DNA of 38,299 nt from Streptosporangiaceae bacterium (lineage in GTDB: Bacteria; Actinomycetota; Actinomycetes; Streptosporangiales; Streptosporangiaceae), in contig JAOPYK010000201.1 in NCBI GenBank assembly GCA_025964695.1, positions 1 through 38,299 on the forward strand, read 5' to 3'. The notes below the pieces were generated by a model. The model saw only the letters and a program-made list of their open reading frames with translations. It searched no databases and was not told where the DNA came from. Of this stretch, positions 17,267 to 26,451 are shown in pieces; position 1 is the first letter of the stretch, and the number at the start of each line of letters is the position of its first letter. The translations under genes were made by a program, and so were the position numbers.

Positions 17267-19843
17267 GTGGACTACAAGCTGACGCAGAAGAGCCAGGAGG
17301 CCGTGTCGGTGGCCGTGCGGCGGGCCGCGACCGAGGGCAATCCCCAGGTGGAGCCGGCACATCTGCTGGTGGCACTGCTGGGTCAGGGGGAAGGCACCGC
17401 CGTGCCGCTGCTGGAGGCGGTCGGGACCGACTGGCAGGCGCTACGCCGCCGGACCGAGGAGAAGCTGGCCGAGCTCCCCAAGGCCGCCGGTTCCACGGTC
17501 GGCGCGCCGCAGATGTCCCGCCAGCTGATCGTCGTGCTCAACACCGCGGCCAACCGCGCCAAGCAACTCGAGGACGAGTACGTCTCGACCGAGCACCTGC
17601 TGGTCGGGCTGGCCACCGACGGCGGTCCCATCGCGACCCTGCTGAAGGACGGCGGCGCGACTCCGCAGGCCCTGCTCGACGCGTTCGAGAAGGTACGCGG
17701 GCATGCCCGGGTCACCAGCGAGAACCCCGAGGAGACCTACCAGTCCCTGAGCAAGTACGGAGTGGACCTCACCGAGCGGGCCCGGGAAGGCAAAGTCGAC
17801 CCGGTGATCGGCCGGGACGCCGAGATCCGCCGGGTCGTCCAGGTCCTCAGCCGGCGCACCAAGAACAACCCCGTGCTGATCGGGGAGCCGGGTGTCGGGA
17901 AGACCGCCGTGGTCGAGGGGCTGGCCCAGCGCATCGTCGCGGGTGACGTACCCGAGTCGCTGCGCGGCAAGCGGCTGATCTCGCTGGACCTCAGCGCGAT
18001 GGTCGCGGGCGCCAAGTTCCGCGGCGAGTTCGAGGAGCGGCTCAAGGCCGTGCTCAACGAGATCAAGGAGAGCAACGGCCAGGTCGTCACCTTCATCGAC
18101 GAACTGCACACCATGGTCGGCGCGGGCGCGGCCGAAGGCGCCATGGACGCCGGCAACATGCTCAAGCCGATGCTGGCCCGTGGCGAGCTGCGCATGATCG
18201 GCGCGACCACGCTGGACGAGTACCGGGAGCGAATCGAGAAGGACGCCGCCCTGGAACGGCGTTTCCAGCAGGTCCTGGTCGGTGAGCCGACGGTCGAGGA
18301 CACCATCGCGATCCTGCGTGGCCTCAAGGGCCGGTACGAAGGGCATCACCAGGTGCAGATCTCCGACGCCGCGCTGGTGGCGGCGGCGACGTTGTCCGAT
18401 CGCTACATCACCGCCCGGTTCCTGCCCGACAAGGCCATCGACCTGGTGGACGAGGCGGCGTCCCGGCTCCGGATGGAGATCGACTCCCGTCCGGTGGAGA
18501 TCGACGAACTTCAGCGTTCGGTGGATCGGCTCAAGATGGAGGAGCTCGCCCTCTCCAAGGAGTCCGACGACGCCTCCAAGCAGCGGCTGGAGCGGTTGAG
18601 CAGGGACCTGGCCGACAAGCAGGAGCAGCTCAACGCCCTGGTCGGCCGCTGGGAGCAGGAGAAGGCCGGCCTCAACAAGGTCGGTGAGCTCAAGAAGCGC
18701 CTGGACCAGCTGCGCGGGGAGGCCGAGCGGGCGCTGCGCGACGGCGACCTGGAGACCTCGGCCCGGCTGAGCTACGGCGAGATCCCCTCGCTGGAAAAGG
18801 AGATCGCCGCCGCCTCCGAAGCCGCCGAGAACCGCGAGGCCATGGTGAAGGAGGAGGTCGGCCCCGACGACGTCGCGGACGTGGTCGCCGCCTGGACCGG
18901 CATCCCGGCGGGCCGGTTGCTCGAAGGCGAGACCGCCAAGCTGCTGCGCATGGAGGACGAGCTCGGGCGCCGGCTGATCGGCCAGTCCGAGGCCGTACGG
19001 GCCGTGTCCGACGCCGTACGGCGGTCCCGCGCGGGCATCGCCGACCCGGATCGGCCCACCGGTTCGTTCCTGTTCCTCGGCCCGACCGGGGTCGGCAAGA
19101 CCGAGCTTGCCAAGGCGCTGGCCGAGTTCCTCTTCGACGAGGAGCGGGCGATGACCCGCATCGACATGAGCGAGTACTCAGAGAAGCACTCGGTGGCCCG
19201 CCTGGTCGGCGCGCCTCCCGGTTACGTCGGGTACGAGGAGGGCGGCCAGCTCACCGAGTCCGTCCGCCGCAGGCCGTACACGGTCGTGCTCCTGGACGAG
19301 GTGGAGAAGGCCCATCCCGAGGTCTTCGACGTTCTGCTGCAGGTGCTCGACGACGGCCGGCTGACCGACGGCCAGGGTCGCACGGTCGACTTCCGCAACA
19401 CCATCCTGATCATGACCTCGAACCTGGGCTCGCAGTTCCTCGTCGACCAGACGCTGGAGAACGGCGCCAAGCGCGAGGCGGTCATGACCATGGTGCGCGG
19501 GGCGTTCAAGCCGGAGTTCCTCAACCGGCTCGACGACGTCATCATCTTCGACGCGCTCTCCACCGAGGAGCTCACCCGGATCGTGGACCTGCAGGTCGAC
19601 CGGCTGGCCCGGCGGCTCGCCGACCGTCGGCTCAAGCTGACCGTGACGCCCGCCGCCCGCGAGTGGCTGGCGCTCACCGGCTACGACCCGCTGTACGGGG
19701 CGCGCCCGCTCCGGCGGCTCGTCCAGTCCGCGATCGGCGACCAGCTCGCCCGCGCCCTGCTGGCCGGCGAGATCCTTGACGGCCAGGAGGTCGTCGTCGA
19801 CCGCGACGAGACCGCCGACAAGCTGGTCGTCCGGGCCGGCTGA
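17267..19843 (+). CDS. clpB: Disaggregase ClpB (Hsp100)
   Basis: Hexameric AAA+ disaggregase that works with DnaK to resolubilise proteins. Its 858 residues match the family. The N domain holds two Clp_N repeats ([26 protein letters not shown]). AAA1 has Walker [11 protein letters not shown] and Walker B FIDELHT with the [12 protein letters not shown] loop. A coiled-coil M domain follows (about 405-525), typical of ClpB rather than ClpC. AAA2 has [10 protein letters not shown], pore loop residues in [13 protein letters not shown], and Walker [13 protein letters not shown]. The GTG at 17267 gives [10 protein letters not shown] and has GGGAGCG upstream. Placement directly after hspR without its own HAIR box suggests cotranscription with dnaK, unlike mycobacteria, where clpB stands apart. 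Confidence 0.97.
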   Translation: MDYKLTQKSQEAVSVAVRRAATEGNPQVEPAHLLVALLGQGEGTAVPLLEAVGTDWQALRRRTEEKLAELPKAAGSTVGAPQMSRQLIVVLNTAANRAKQLEDEYVSTEHLLVGLATDGGPIATLLKDGGATPQALLDAFEKVRGHARVTSENPEETYQSLSKYGVDLTERAREGKVDPVIGRDAEIRRVVQVLSRRTKNNPVLIGEPGVGKTAVVEGLAQRIVAGDVPESLRGKRLISLDLSAMVAGAKFRGEFEERLKAVLNEIKESNGQVVTFIDELHTMVGAGAAEGAMDAGNMLKPMLARGELRMIGATTLDEYRERIEKDAALERRFQQVLVGEPTVEDTIAILRGLKGRYEGHHQVQISDAALVAAATLSDRYITARFLPDKAIDLVDEAASRLRMEIDSRPVEIDELQRSVDRLKMEELALSKESDDASKQRLERLSRDLADKQEQLNALVGRWEQEKAGLNKVGELKKRLDQLRGEAERALRDGDLETSARLSYGEIPSLEKEIAAASEAAENREAMVKEEVGPDDVADVVAAWTGIPAGRLLEGETAKLLRMEDELGRRLIGQSEAVRAVSDAVRRSRAGIADPDRPTGSFLFLGPTGVGKTELAKALAEFLFDEERAMTRIDMSEYSEKHSVARLVGAPPGYVGYEEGGQLTESVRRRPYTVVLLDEVEKAHPEVFDVLLQVLDDGRLTDGQGRTVDFRNTILIMTSNLGSQFLVDQTLENGAKREAVMTMVRGAFKPEFLNRLDDVIIFDALSTEELTRIVDLQVDRLARRLADRRLKLTVTPAAREWLALTGYDPLYGARPLRRLVQSAIGDQLARALLAGEILDGQEVVVDRDETADKLVVRAG

Positions 19844-19848
19844 GCCCC

Positions 19849-19938
19849 GTGCTCAAGAGTCGAGGCGAGTTCGAGGGCGTTCGGCGACAGGGCCTGATCG
19901 ACGACATCTACCGTGCCGCGGGACTCGAGCCCCGCTGA
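19849..19938 (+). pseudogene. C-terminal remnant of Gfo/Idh/MocA-type oxidoreductase
   Basis: A 29-codon frame begins 5 bp after clpB. Its end, LIDDIYRAAGLEPR, followed by a stop, matches the usual C-terminus of Gfo/Idh/MocA NAD(P)-dependent oxidoreductases (ID-xIYRAAGL-xPR). The rest of the gene is missing. An N-terminal remnant of the same family lies 70 bp to the right on the other strand. The family call rests on a short motif and is moderate. Confidence 0.45.
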
Positions 19939-20010
19939 GGTCGTTCGGTGAATCATGGTCATCGTGACGACGGAGTCCGAGGGCGGGGTGAGGTTGGTGT
20001 CCTCGCCCCG

Positions 20011-20097
20011 GACCACTTCCACCCCGGATACCACCTGGGCGGGCTTGATCAGCGCGGCAGGGGCGATACGGGCGGCACCCAGGATTCCGATACGCAT
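20011..20097 (-). pseudogene. N-terminal remnant of Gfo/Idh/MocA-type oxidoreductase
   Basis: A minus-strand frame with a good ribosome binding site (GAGGAG) starts MRIGILGAARIAPAALIKPA, the nucleotide-binding first strand (GxxGAARIAP) of Gfo/Idh/MocA oxidoreductases. After about 29 residues the sequence stops resembling the family and reads through unrelated DNA. With the plus-strand C-terminal fragment nearby, this suggests an oxidoreductase gene that was deleted internally, one end being inverted, or two separate remnants. Confidence 0.55.
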
Positions 20098-20149
20098 GGT
20101 TCTCCTCTACCATGCTCACCTCGTACGTACACGGGGTGGGGCGGAGGGC

Positions 20150-21613
20150 TCAGAAGGGGTAGGCCGGTGGTTCGCTGCGCACGGTGACCCAGCGGGTTTC
20201 GGTGAACGCCTCCACGTTGGCGGTGGGACCACCGAACCGTGAGCCGGTGCCGGACGCGCCGACGCCACCGAAGGGACTGTTGGCCTCGTCGCTGACCGTC
20301 TGGTCGTTGATGTGCACGATGCCGGTCGGGATCCGGTCGGCGAGCGCGAGGCCCTTCATGACATCCCGGGTGACGATGCCGAGCGACAGGCCGTACTCGC
20401 TGTCCGCGGCGAGCCGGACCGCCTCGTCGATGCTCGAGACCCTGGCGACCGAGGCGACCGGGCCGAAGACCTCCTCGCGGAAGGCGGGCGCGGCGGGCGG
20501 GGTCTCTGCGAGCACGGTCGCCTGGTAGAACAGGTCCTCGTAGTCGCCGCCGGCGGCCACCCGGGCGCCTGCCGCCCGGGACGCGGTCACCAGCCCGTGG
20601 ATCTTGTCGCGCTGACCGGCGTCGATGACCGGGCCGAGCGCCACCTCCCCCGTCGCCGGGTCACCGACCGGCAGATGCGCCGCCTTGGCCGCCAGCCGCT
20701 CGACGAAGTCGTCATAGACCGCCTCGTGGACGATGTGCCGGCCGACCGTCATGCAGATCTGGCCCTGGTGGAAGAAGGCACCGAAGGCGGCCAGCGACAC
20801 CGCCTGGTCGACGTCGACGTCGTCCAGGACGACCAGGGCCGAGTTGCCGCCGAGCTCCAGGTGTGCGCGCTTGAGGTGCTTGCCGGCCAGTTCCCCGACC
20901 CGGCGTCCGGCTGCGGTGGAGCCGGTGAAGGAGATGACCCGGACCAGGGGGTGGGTGACCAGCGCCTCGCCGACGTCCACGCCACCGGGCAGCATCTGCA
21001 GGACGCCGGGAGGAAGACCCGCCTCCTCGAAGATCCGCGCGATGGTGACGCCGCCGGTGACGGCCGTACGCGGGTCCGGCTTGAGGATGACGGCGTTGCC
21101 GAGCGCCAGGGCCGGTGCGACCGACCGGATGCCGAGGATGATCGGGACGTTGAACGGTGAGATGACCCCCACCACCCCGGCGGGAACGCGGCGGGCCATG
21201 GACAGCCGCGGCTCCTCGCTCGGGATGAGCTCGCCGTAGGCGCGGCTGGGCAGCGCGGACGCCTCGTAGCACTCCTGCGCCGCGACATGCACGGCGAAGC
21301 CCGCCATCGCGGGGATCGCGCCGACCTCGCGGACGTTCCAGCCGGAGATCTCCTCGGCGTGCTCGGTCCACAGGTCCCCGGCCCGGCGCAGCACGGCCGC
21401 GCGCGCGGGGTACGGCAGCGCGGCCCACTCATGCTGGGCGAAGGTGGCGGTCTCCGCCGCCTTCGCCAGGTCGTCCGCGGTGGCCAGACCGTAGCGGCCG
21501 AGCTCGGCGCCGGTGGCCGGCTCCACGACCGGACGGTCGCCGCCGGAGCCCGCGGCCCACGACCCTCCAACGAATATCTTGCCCCGCCACGTCGTCTCGT
21601 CCAGCAGCTGCAT
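20150..21613 (-). CDS. Aldehyde dehydrogenase, benzaldehyde-dehydrogenase-like
   Basis: A 487-residue NAD(P)-dependent aldehyde dehydrogenase that oxidises an aldehyde to its acid. Visible are PFNVPIILG (oxyanion Asn), cofactor-binding ILKPDPRT, FTGSTAAGRRVGELAG, the general base Glu in LELGGNSALVV, the nucleophile Cys in FHQGQICMTVGR, and EEVFGPVASV. The end (HINDQTVSDEANSPFGGVGA, then SGTGSRFGG) is typical of benzaldehyde/aryl-aldehyde dehydrogenases such as XylC. The ATG at 21613 has GAGGAG. It lies downstream of the IclR gene on the same strand, with its own likely promoter at 21679-21707. A related enzyme ends the neighbouring transporter operon. The exact aldehyde is not known. Confidence 0.92.
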   Translation of the reverse strand: MQLLDETTWRGKIFVGGSWAAGSGGDRPVVEPATGAELGRYGLATADDLAKAAETATFAQHEWAALPYPARAAVLRRAGDLWTEHAEEISGWNVREVGAIPAMAGFAVHVAAQECYEASALPSRAYGELIPSEEPRLSMARRVPAGVVGVISPFNVPIILGIRSVAPALALGNAVILKPDPRTAVTGGVTIARIFEEAGLPPGVLQMLPGGVDVGEALVTHPLVRVISFTGSTAAGRRVGELAGKHLKRAHLELGGNSALVVLDDVDVDQAVSLAAFGAFFHQGQICMTVGRHIVHEAVYDDFVERLAAKAAHLPVGDPATGEVALGPVIDAGQRDKIHGLVTASRAAGARVAAGGDYEDLFYQATVLAETPPAAPAFREEVFGPVASVARVSSIDEAVRLAADSEYGLSLGIVTRDVMKGLALADRIPTGIVHINDQTVSDEANSPFGGVGASGTGSRFGGPTANVEAFTETRWVTVRSEPPAYPF

Positions 21614-21678
21614 GTCGCTCCTCGTGCCCGGCTCCGAACCCCTCGGAGATGGGAGGTCCGCACCTGACGGCTGGCCAG

Positions 21679-21707
21679 ACGATAGATTAGCAATTTTGTT
21701 CCGTCAA
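21679..21707 (-). promoter_or_regulatory. Promoter for aldehyde dehydrogenase gene
   Basis: On the minus strand TTGACG (21707-21702), a 17-base spacer and TATCGT (21684-21679) make a good sigma70-type promoter. The -35 overlaps CCGT-N8-ACGG (21701-21716), a short inverted repeat that may be the IclR operator. Confidence 0.55.
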
Positions 21708-21720
21708 TCAGTACGGCAGT

Positions 21721-22587
21721 TCATTTATTCGGCTGAACCGACTCGGCCGTCGCACCGGCCGCAGGCCGTGGCCGGTAGCCCATACGCGCCGATATCTCGC
21801 CGGCAGTGTGCCGCAGCGGCCCCTCCAGCCGACGGATGATCGACTCGGTGGAGGCGTTCCAGATAGAGGTGTGGACGGCGATGTTCACCGCAGCCACGAC
21901 GCCCCCGAATCCATCCCTGACGGGTATCGCCAGCGAGCGCAGGCCGGGCACCAGCTCTTCGTCGGCGACGGCCATCCCGGTCTGCCGGACCCGCCGCAGC
22001 TCCGCCATCAGGGCCTCGCGGGCGGTGATGGTGCGCGGGCCGCGCCGGGCCAGATCGATCCGCCCCAGCAGCGCGCCCAGGGTGTCGGGCGGCACGTTGG
22101 CCAGCAGCACCTTGCCCATCGCCGTGCAGTAGGCCGGAAGCCGGGACCCGACGTGCAGGTTCAGGTCGATGCCGAACTGTCCCTCGCGCACGCTGCGCCG
22201 GCGCTGTACGTAGACGATGTCGGTGCCGTCCAGGAGCGCCATGCTGACCGTGTGCCCGGTCTCGTTCGAGAGTGCCTGCAGATGGGGAGCGGCGATCGCG
22301 GTGATCTCCATCGAGTTGATCGCGGTGAAGCCCAGGTCGACCACCCGCGGCCCGAGCCGGTACTTGCGGGTCGCCGCGTCCTGCTGGAGGTAGCCCAGCA
22401 TGGTCAGCGTGGCGATGTAGCGATGCGCGGTGCTCTTGTTCAGCCCGACGTCGCGGGCCAGGTCGGCGATGCCCAGCAGCGGGCGGGTCTCGCTGAACGA
22501 GGACAGGATCGCCAGCCCACGCTCCAGGGACTGCGACAGACCGCCTTGGGCCGAGGGCGGTGCTTCTTCGGTCGGTGTGTCGGTCAC
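21721..22587 (-). CDS. IclR-family transcriptional regulator
   Basis: About 288 residues from the GTG at 22587; an ATG at 22644 would add 19 residues. The winged-helix domain is at about 18-80 (QSLERGLAILSSFSE, LGIADLARDVGLNKSTAHRY, LTMLGYLQQD), and the IclR effector domain covers about 95-270 (YVQRRRSVREGQFGIDL, LPAYCTAMGKVLLA, DEELVPGLRSLAIPV). IclR proteins commonly regulate aromatic, glyoxylate and sugar catabolism by binding a small ligand. The gene lies between the divergent importer operon and the aldehyde dehydrogenase, so it most likely controls both. The effector is probably the imported compound or its acid. Confidence 0.92.
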   Translation of the reverse strand: MTDTPTEEAPPSAQGGLSQSLERGLAILSSFSETRPLLGIADLARDVGLNKSTAHRYIATLTMLGYLQQDAATRKYRLGPRVVDLGFTAINSMEITAIAAPHLQALSNETGHTVSMALLDGTDIVYVQRRRSVREGQFGIDLNLHVGSRLPAYCTAMGKVLLANVPPDTLGALLGRIDLARRGPRTITAREALMAELRRVRQTGMAVADEELVPGLRSLAIPVRDGFGGVVAAVNIAVHTSIWNASTESIIRRLEGPLRHTAGEISARMGYRPRPAAGATAESVQPNK

Positions 22588-22684
22588 TGCGCCCGCTCTC
22601 TTGTCCTGGCCGTCCCAGGCCGGCTCTCCGTCGGCCGGTCCCAATTATGTAGCCCATTGGTGTTCCACATATTCAAACGCAGTC

Positions 22685-22743
22685 TTGACAAGCATGTCGC
22701 CTGGTCTCAAGCTTCCCGTCCATATCACCCGATATGACGGAGG
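22685..22743 (+). promoter_or_regulatory. Upstream region of importer operon
   Basis: TTGACA at 22685-22690 is a perfect -35, but the -10 at 17 bases (CAAGCT) is weak, as often seen at activated promoters. A perfect inverted repeat CATATC-ACCC-GATATG at 22721-22736 lies just before the ribosome binding site GGAGG (22739-22743). The repeat may be the IclR operator. Confidence 0.4.
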
Positions 22744-22749
22744 TCACAC

Positions 22750-24072
22750 ATGTCCGACCCCTCGGACCCGACCCATCCCTCCCGGCGGCAGTTCCTCTAC
22801 GGAGCCGGACTCGGCATCGGCGGGCTCACCCTGGCGAGCCCGCTCCTGGCCGCCTGCTCCAACGGCCTGGGCGGCTCGTCCTCCTCCTCGACCAAGCTCA
22901 AGATCGGCTTCGTCAGCCCCCGGACGGGTGCCGCGGCGGGGTTCGGTGAGCCCGACGGCTACGTCCTCGGGCTGGCCCGCAAAGCCTTCGCGGGCGGCCT
23001 CCAGATCGGCGGCAAGAAGTACGACATCGAGATCATCGACAAGGACAGCCAGTCCAACCCGCAGCGCAGCGCCCAGGTCGCCAACGACCTGATCCATGGC
23101 GGCAACGTGGACCTGATGCTGACCACGTCCACGCCCGAGACGGTCAACCCGGTCTCGGACGCCTGCGAGGCCAACGGCGTGCCCTGCATCTCAACCGTGG
23201 TCCCGTGGGAGGCCTGGTACTTCGGCCGGGGGGCCAAGCCGGGTCAGCCCTCGCCGTTCAAGTACGTCTACCACTTCTGCTTCGGCGTCGAGCAGTTCGA
23301 CCAGACCTACACGCACCTGTGGCCGCAGGTGGCGACCAACAAGAAGGTCGGCGTGATGTGGCCGAACGACGCGGACGGCAACGCCATCCGTACGTCCCTC
23401 GGCCCGCTGCTGAAGAAGGCCGGCTACACGATCGTCGACCCGGGTGCCTACACCGACGGGACCAACGACTACTCCTCGCAGATCGCGCTGTTCAAGAAGC
23501 AGCAATGCGAGATCTTCAACACCTTCCCGATCCCGCCGGACTTCGCGACCTTCTGGCAGCAGGCCGCCCAGCAGGGCTACCGGCCGAAGATCGCGCAGAT
23601 CGCGAAGACCGGGCTCTTCCCGACCCAGGTGGAAGCCCTCGGCGCCATCGGAGTGGGGCTGGCCGGCGGCGCCTACTGGTCGCCCACCTGGACCTACGCC
23701 TCGCCGCTCACCGGGCTGAGCTCCAAGCAGCTCGGGGACGGGTACACCGCCGCGTCGGGCAAGCAGTGGACCCAGCAGCTCGGTCCCAGCCTCGCCCTGT
23801 TCGACGTCGCCGCGGCGGCGCTCAAGGCCGGCTCGGATCCAACGAACAAGGCGGCCGTGGCCAAGGCGATCGGGTCGTTGGAGGTGGACACCACGGTGGG
23901 GCACCTGGCCTGGGGCAAGGGCCCCGTCGCCAACGTGGTCGCCACGCCGATCGTCGGCGGCCAGTGGGTCAAGACGACCTCCGGCAAGTTCCCGCTGGAC
24001 TTCGTCATCTGCGACAACACCCCGGACCCCAAGATCCCGATCGCGGCGAAGCTGCACGCCTACGGAGCCTGA
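22750..24072 (+). CDS. ABC importer substrate-binding lipoprotein (Peripla_BP_6)
   Basis: A 440-residue extracytoplasmic binding protein of the branched-chain-amino-acid type. The N-terminus is a Tat signal with twin Arg at 12-13 (SRRQFLYG), a hydrophobic core and lipobox LLAAC with Cys36, so it should be exported folded and lipid-anchored. A Ser-rich linker (SSSSS) precedes the fold KLKIGFVSPRTGAAAGFGEP. The family binds amino acids, urea, amides and aromatic acids; members next to catabolic genes in Rhodopseudomonas bind phenylpropenoids and benzoates. First gene of a six-gene run to 29008. Ligand unknown; the aldehyde dehydrogenases favour an aromatic or related compound. Confidence 0.93.
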   Translation: MSDPSDPTHPSRRQFLYGAGLGIGGLTLASPLLAACSNGLGGSSSSSTKLKIGFVSPRTGAAAGFGEPDGYVLGLARKAFAGGLQIGGKKYDIEIIDKDSQSNPQRSAQVANDLIHGGNVDLMLTTSTPETVNPVSDACEANGVPCISTVVPWEAWYFGRGAKPGQPSPFKYVYHFCFGVEQFDQTYTHLWPQVATNKKVGVMWPNDADGNAIRTSLGPLLKKAGYTIVDPGAYTDGTNDYSSQIALFKKQQCEIFNTFPIPPDFATFWQQAAQQGYRPKIAQIAKTGLFPTQVEALGAIGVGLAGGAYWSPTWTYASPLTGLSSKQLGDGYTAASGKQWTQQLGPSLALFDVAAAALKAGSDPTNKAAVAKAIGSLEVDTTVGHLAWGKGPVANVVATPIVGGQWVKTTSGKFPLDFVICDNTPDPKIPIAAKLHAYGA

Positions 24073-24077
24073 GCCCG

Positions 24078-24794
24078 ATGCTTCACGCATCCGGGCTCGT
24101 CAAGCGCTATGGCGAACTCGTCGTCCTCGACGACGTCGGCTTCACGGTCGGCGACGGCGAGGCCGTCGGGATCGTCGGCCCCAACGGAGCCGGCAAGACA
24201 ACGCTGCTCAGCGTCCTGGCGGGCTCCGTCGCGCCCGCCCGCGGCACCGTACGGTTCCGCGGGCAGGACGTCACCCGGCTGCGCCCGGAGGAGCGGTGCC
24301 GCCGCGGGATCGGCCGGGCCCACCAGGTGCCCCGGCCGTTCGGCGGCATGACCGTACTGGAGAACGTCCTGGTCGGCGCCGCGTCCGGCGCGGGGCTGCG
24401 CGGCCGCAACGCCTACGACCGGTGCATCGACGTGCTGGACCTGTGCGGCCTGGTGGACCTGGCCGACCGGCGTGCCGACAGCCTCGGCCTCATGCACCGC
24501 AAACGGCTGGAGCTCGCCCGCTCACTGGCCACCGGCCCCGCCCTCCTGCTGCTGGACGAGATCGGCGGCGGGCTGACCGACGCCGAGGCCGCCGAACTGG
24601 TGACCACCATCAACGAGCTGCGCGAACGTGGCGTCGCGATCGTCTGGATCGAGCATCTGGTGCACGTCCTGGTCCAGGCGATCGACCGGCTCGTGTGCAT
24701 GAACGCGGGCCGGGTGATCGCCGACGGACCGCCCGACGTGGTCATGCGGGACGAGGCAGTGGTGGACGCCTACCTGGGGCGCGGGCCGAAATGA
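24078..24794 (+). CDS. ABC importer ATP-binding protein (LivG type)
   Basis: A 238-residue ATPase subunit. Walker A is GPNGAGKTTL, the Q-loop follows in GRAHQVPRPFGGMTVLENV, and Walker B is LLLLDEIGGGLTDAE. The signature is unusual (DSLGLMHRKRLELARSL, where LSxGQ is expected), and the Pro after the catalytic Glu is replaced by Ile. The His-loop is in WIEHLVHVL. These changes look like a consistent subfamily rather than decay. It begins 5 bp after the lipoprotein gene and overlaps the next gene by four bases (ATGA). It pairs with the LivF-type subunit. Confidence 0.9.
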   Translation: MLHASGLVKRYGELVVLDDVGFTVGDGEAVGIVGPNGAGKTTLLSVLAGSVAPARGTVRFRGQDVTRLRPEERCRRGIGRAHQVPRPFGGMTVLENVLVGAASGAGLRGRNAYDRCIDVLDLCGLVDLADRRADSLGLMHRKRLELARSLATGPALLLLDEIGGGLTDAEAAELVTTINELRERGVAIVWIEHLVHVLVQAIDRLVCMNAGRVIADGPPDVVMRDEAVVDAYLGRGPK

Positions 24795-25579
24795 CGTTGC
24801 TGTCGGTCGACGGCCTGGAGGCCCGGCATGGACTGCTCCAAGCCGTACGAGAGGTCTCGCTGGCGATGGAGGACGGGGAGAAGCTCGCGCTCATCGGTGC
24901 CAACGGAGCCGGCAAGACCACCCTGCTGCGCTCCATCGCCGGGGCTCACCCGCCCTCCGCCGGAACGGTGCGCTTCGCCGGCGCGGACATCACCGCCTTG
25001 CCCGCCCACCGGCGGGTCGCCCGCGGCATCGCGCTGGTCCCGGAGGGCCGCAGGCTGTTCCCCGATCTGACCGTGGAGGAGAACCTCCTGGTCGCCGGGC
25101 GGCACAGCCGCGGCGGATCGTGGTCGGTGGACACGGTGCTGGACGCCTTCGCGCTGCTGCGGCCGTTGCGGGCCAAGCGGGCCGCGGCACTGTCGGGCGG
25201 GGAGCAGCAGGCGGTGGCCATCGGCCGGGCGCTGATGACCAATCCCCGGCTGCTGCTGCTCGACGAGGTCTCACTCGGGCTGGCCCCGGTGGCCGTGGAC
25301 CTCGTCTACGAGTCGCTGGGGGTACTGCTGTCCTCCGGGGCGACGATCATCCTGGTCGAGCAGGACCTCGGGCGGGCCATGCGGTTCGCCGACCGCGTCG
25401 TCTGCATGCTCGAGGGACGCATCGTGCTGGAAGGCGCCGCCGCGGCCCTGACCCGCGACCAGGTGACCGAGGCCTACTTCGGCCTCGTCGGCCTCAGGAA
25501 CGGCAGCACCAAGAACAACGACGTCGGAGAAAGCAACGTCCAGAACGGCAACGTCACGAACAGCAAGGACCCCCGATGA
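24791..25579 (+). CDS. ABC importer ATP-binding protein (LivF type)
   Basis: A 262-residue ATPase subunit with Walker A GANGAGKTTL, the LivF-type loop VPEGRRLFPDLTVEENL, canonical signature LSGGEQQAVAIGRAL, Walker B LLLLDEVSLGL and His-loop-like ILVEQD in which Gln replaces the usual His-region layout. The start overlaps the LivG-type stop (ATGA) and its stop overlaps the next start. The last 25 or so residues (from GSTKNNDVG) are Asn-rich and low in complexity, encoded by DNA with repeated AACG/AACGTC units, which is absent from typical LivF proteins. It may be a read-through of an old spacer. Confidence 0.9.
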   Translation: MTLLSVDGLEARHGLLQAVREVSLAMEDGEKLALIGANGAGKTTLLRSIAGAHPPSAGTVRFAGADITALPAHRRVARGIALVPEGRRLFPDLTVEENLLVAGRHSRGGSWSVDTVLDAFALLRPLRAKRAAALSGGEQQAVAIGRALMTNPRLLLLDEVSLGLAPVAVDLVYESLGVLLSSGATIILVEQDLGRAMRFADRVVCMLEGRIVLEGAAAALTRDQVTEAYFGLVGLRNGSTKNNDVGESNVQNGNVTNSKDPR

Positions 25580-26451
25580 TCTGGCTCAACGTTGTCGTGC
25601 AGGGAATCCTGCTGGGCGGCCTGTACGCCCTGTTCGCCGGCGGGCTGTCGCTGATGTTCGGGGTGATGCGGATCATCAACCTCGCGCACGGCGACATCGC
25701 CGTGCTGGGCGCCTTCGGGGTCTGGTTCGTCGCCACCACCCTGCACGTCTCTCCGTTCCTCGCGCTCCTGCCCGTACTGCCCGTCATGCTGGTGTTCGGC
25801 TACCTGCTCCAGCGCGGCCTGCTGACCCGCAGCCTGCGCGCCGGCGAGCTGGTCCCGCTGCTGACCACGTTCGGTATCGCCATCGTCCTGCAGAACGGAC
25901 TCCAGCAGATCTTCTCCCCGGACGTGCGGTCTCTCTCCGCCTCCGCGGGTTCGATCACCACGGACAGCTGGCGCATCGGCGGGCTGTCGATCTCACTGAT
26001 CGGGATGCTCACGCTCGGGACGGCCGTCGCCGTGCTCGGCGGCCTGCAGCTCTTCCTGCAGCGGACCGGCCTCGGCCGGGAGATGCGGGCCACCGCGCAG
26101 GACCCCGACACCGCGCAACTGGTGGGCATCAACGCCAAGGCCGTCTACGGGCGGGCGACCGCGATCGCCGTCGCGATCGCCGCCCTGGCGGGGACGTTCT
26201 TCGCCTTCCATTCGACCTTCAGCCCGGCCAGCGGGCCGACCCAGCTGATCTTCGCCTTCGAGGCGGTCGTCATCGGCGGTTTCGGCTCCCTGTGGGGGAC
26301 CCTATGGGGCGGCATCGTCCTGGGCATCGCCCAGGCGGTGGGAGCCCAGATCGATCCGCAGTACTCGATCCTGGCGGGCCATCTGGTCTTCCTCGCCTTT
26401 CTCGCCAGCCCTCGCAGCGGCATCCTCGCAGCCCGGAGCGCCCACACATGA
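25576..26451 (+). CDS. ABC importer permease (LivH type)
   Basis: A 291-residue inner-membrane permease with about eight hydrophobic helices, starting MIWLNVVVQGILLGGLYALF, the usual LivH beginning. Conserved pieces are SLMFGVMRIINLAHGDIAVLG, split here as SLMFGVMRIINLAH and GDIAVLG, and the EAA-like cytoplasmic loop GREMRATAQDPDTAQLVGIN, followed by FAFEAVVIGGFGSLWGTLWG. The ATG overlaps the previous stop and the stop overlaps the next start, so all four transporter genes are translationally coupled. Forms the channel with the LivM-type protein. Confidence 0.92.
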   Translation: MIWLNVVVQGILLGGLYALFAGGLSLMFGVMRIINLAHGDIAVLGAFGVWFVATTLHVSPFLALLPVLPVMLVFGYLLQRGLLTRSLRAGELVPLLTTFGIAIVLQNGLQQIFSPDVRSLSASAGSITTDSWRIGGLSISLIGMLTLGTAVAVLGGLQLFLQRTGLGREMRATAQDPDTAQLVGINAKAVYGRATAIAVAIAALAGTFFAFHSTFSPASGPTQLIFAFEAVVIGGFGSLWGTLWGGIVLGIAQAVGAQIDPQYSILAGHLVFLAFLASPRSGILAARSAHT

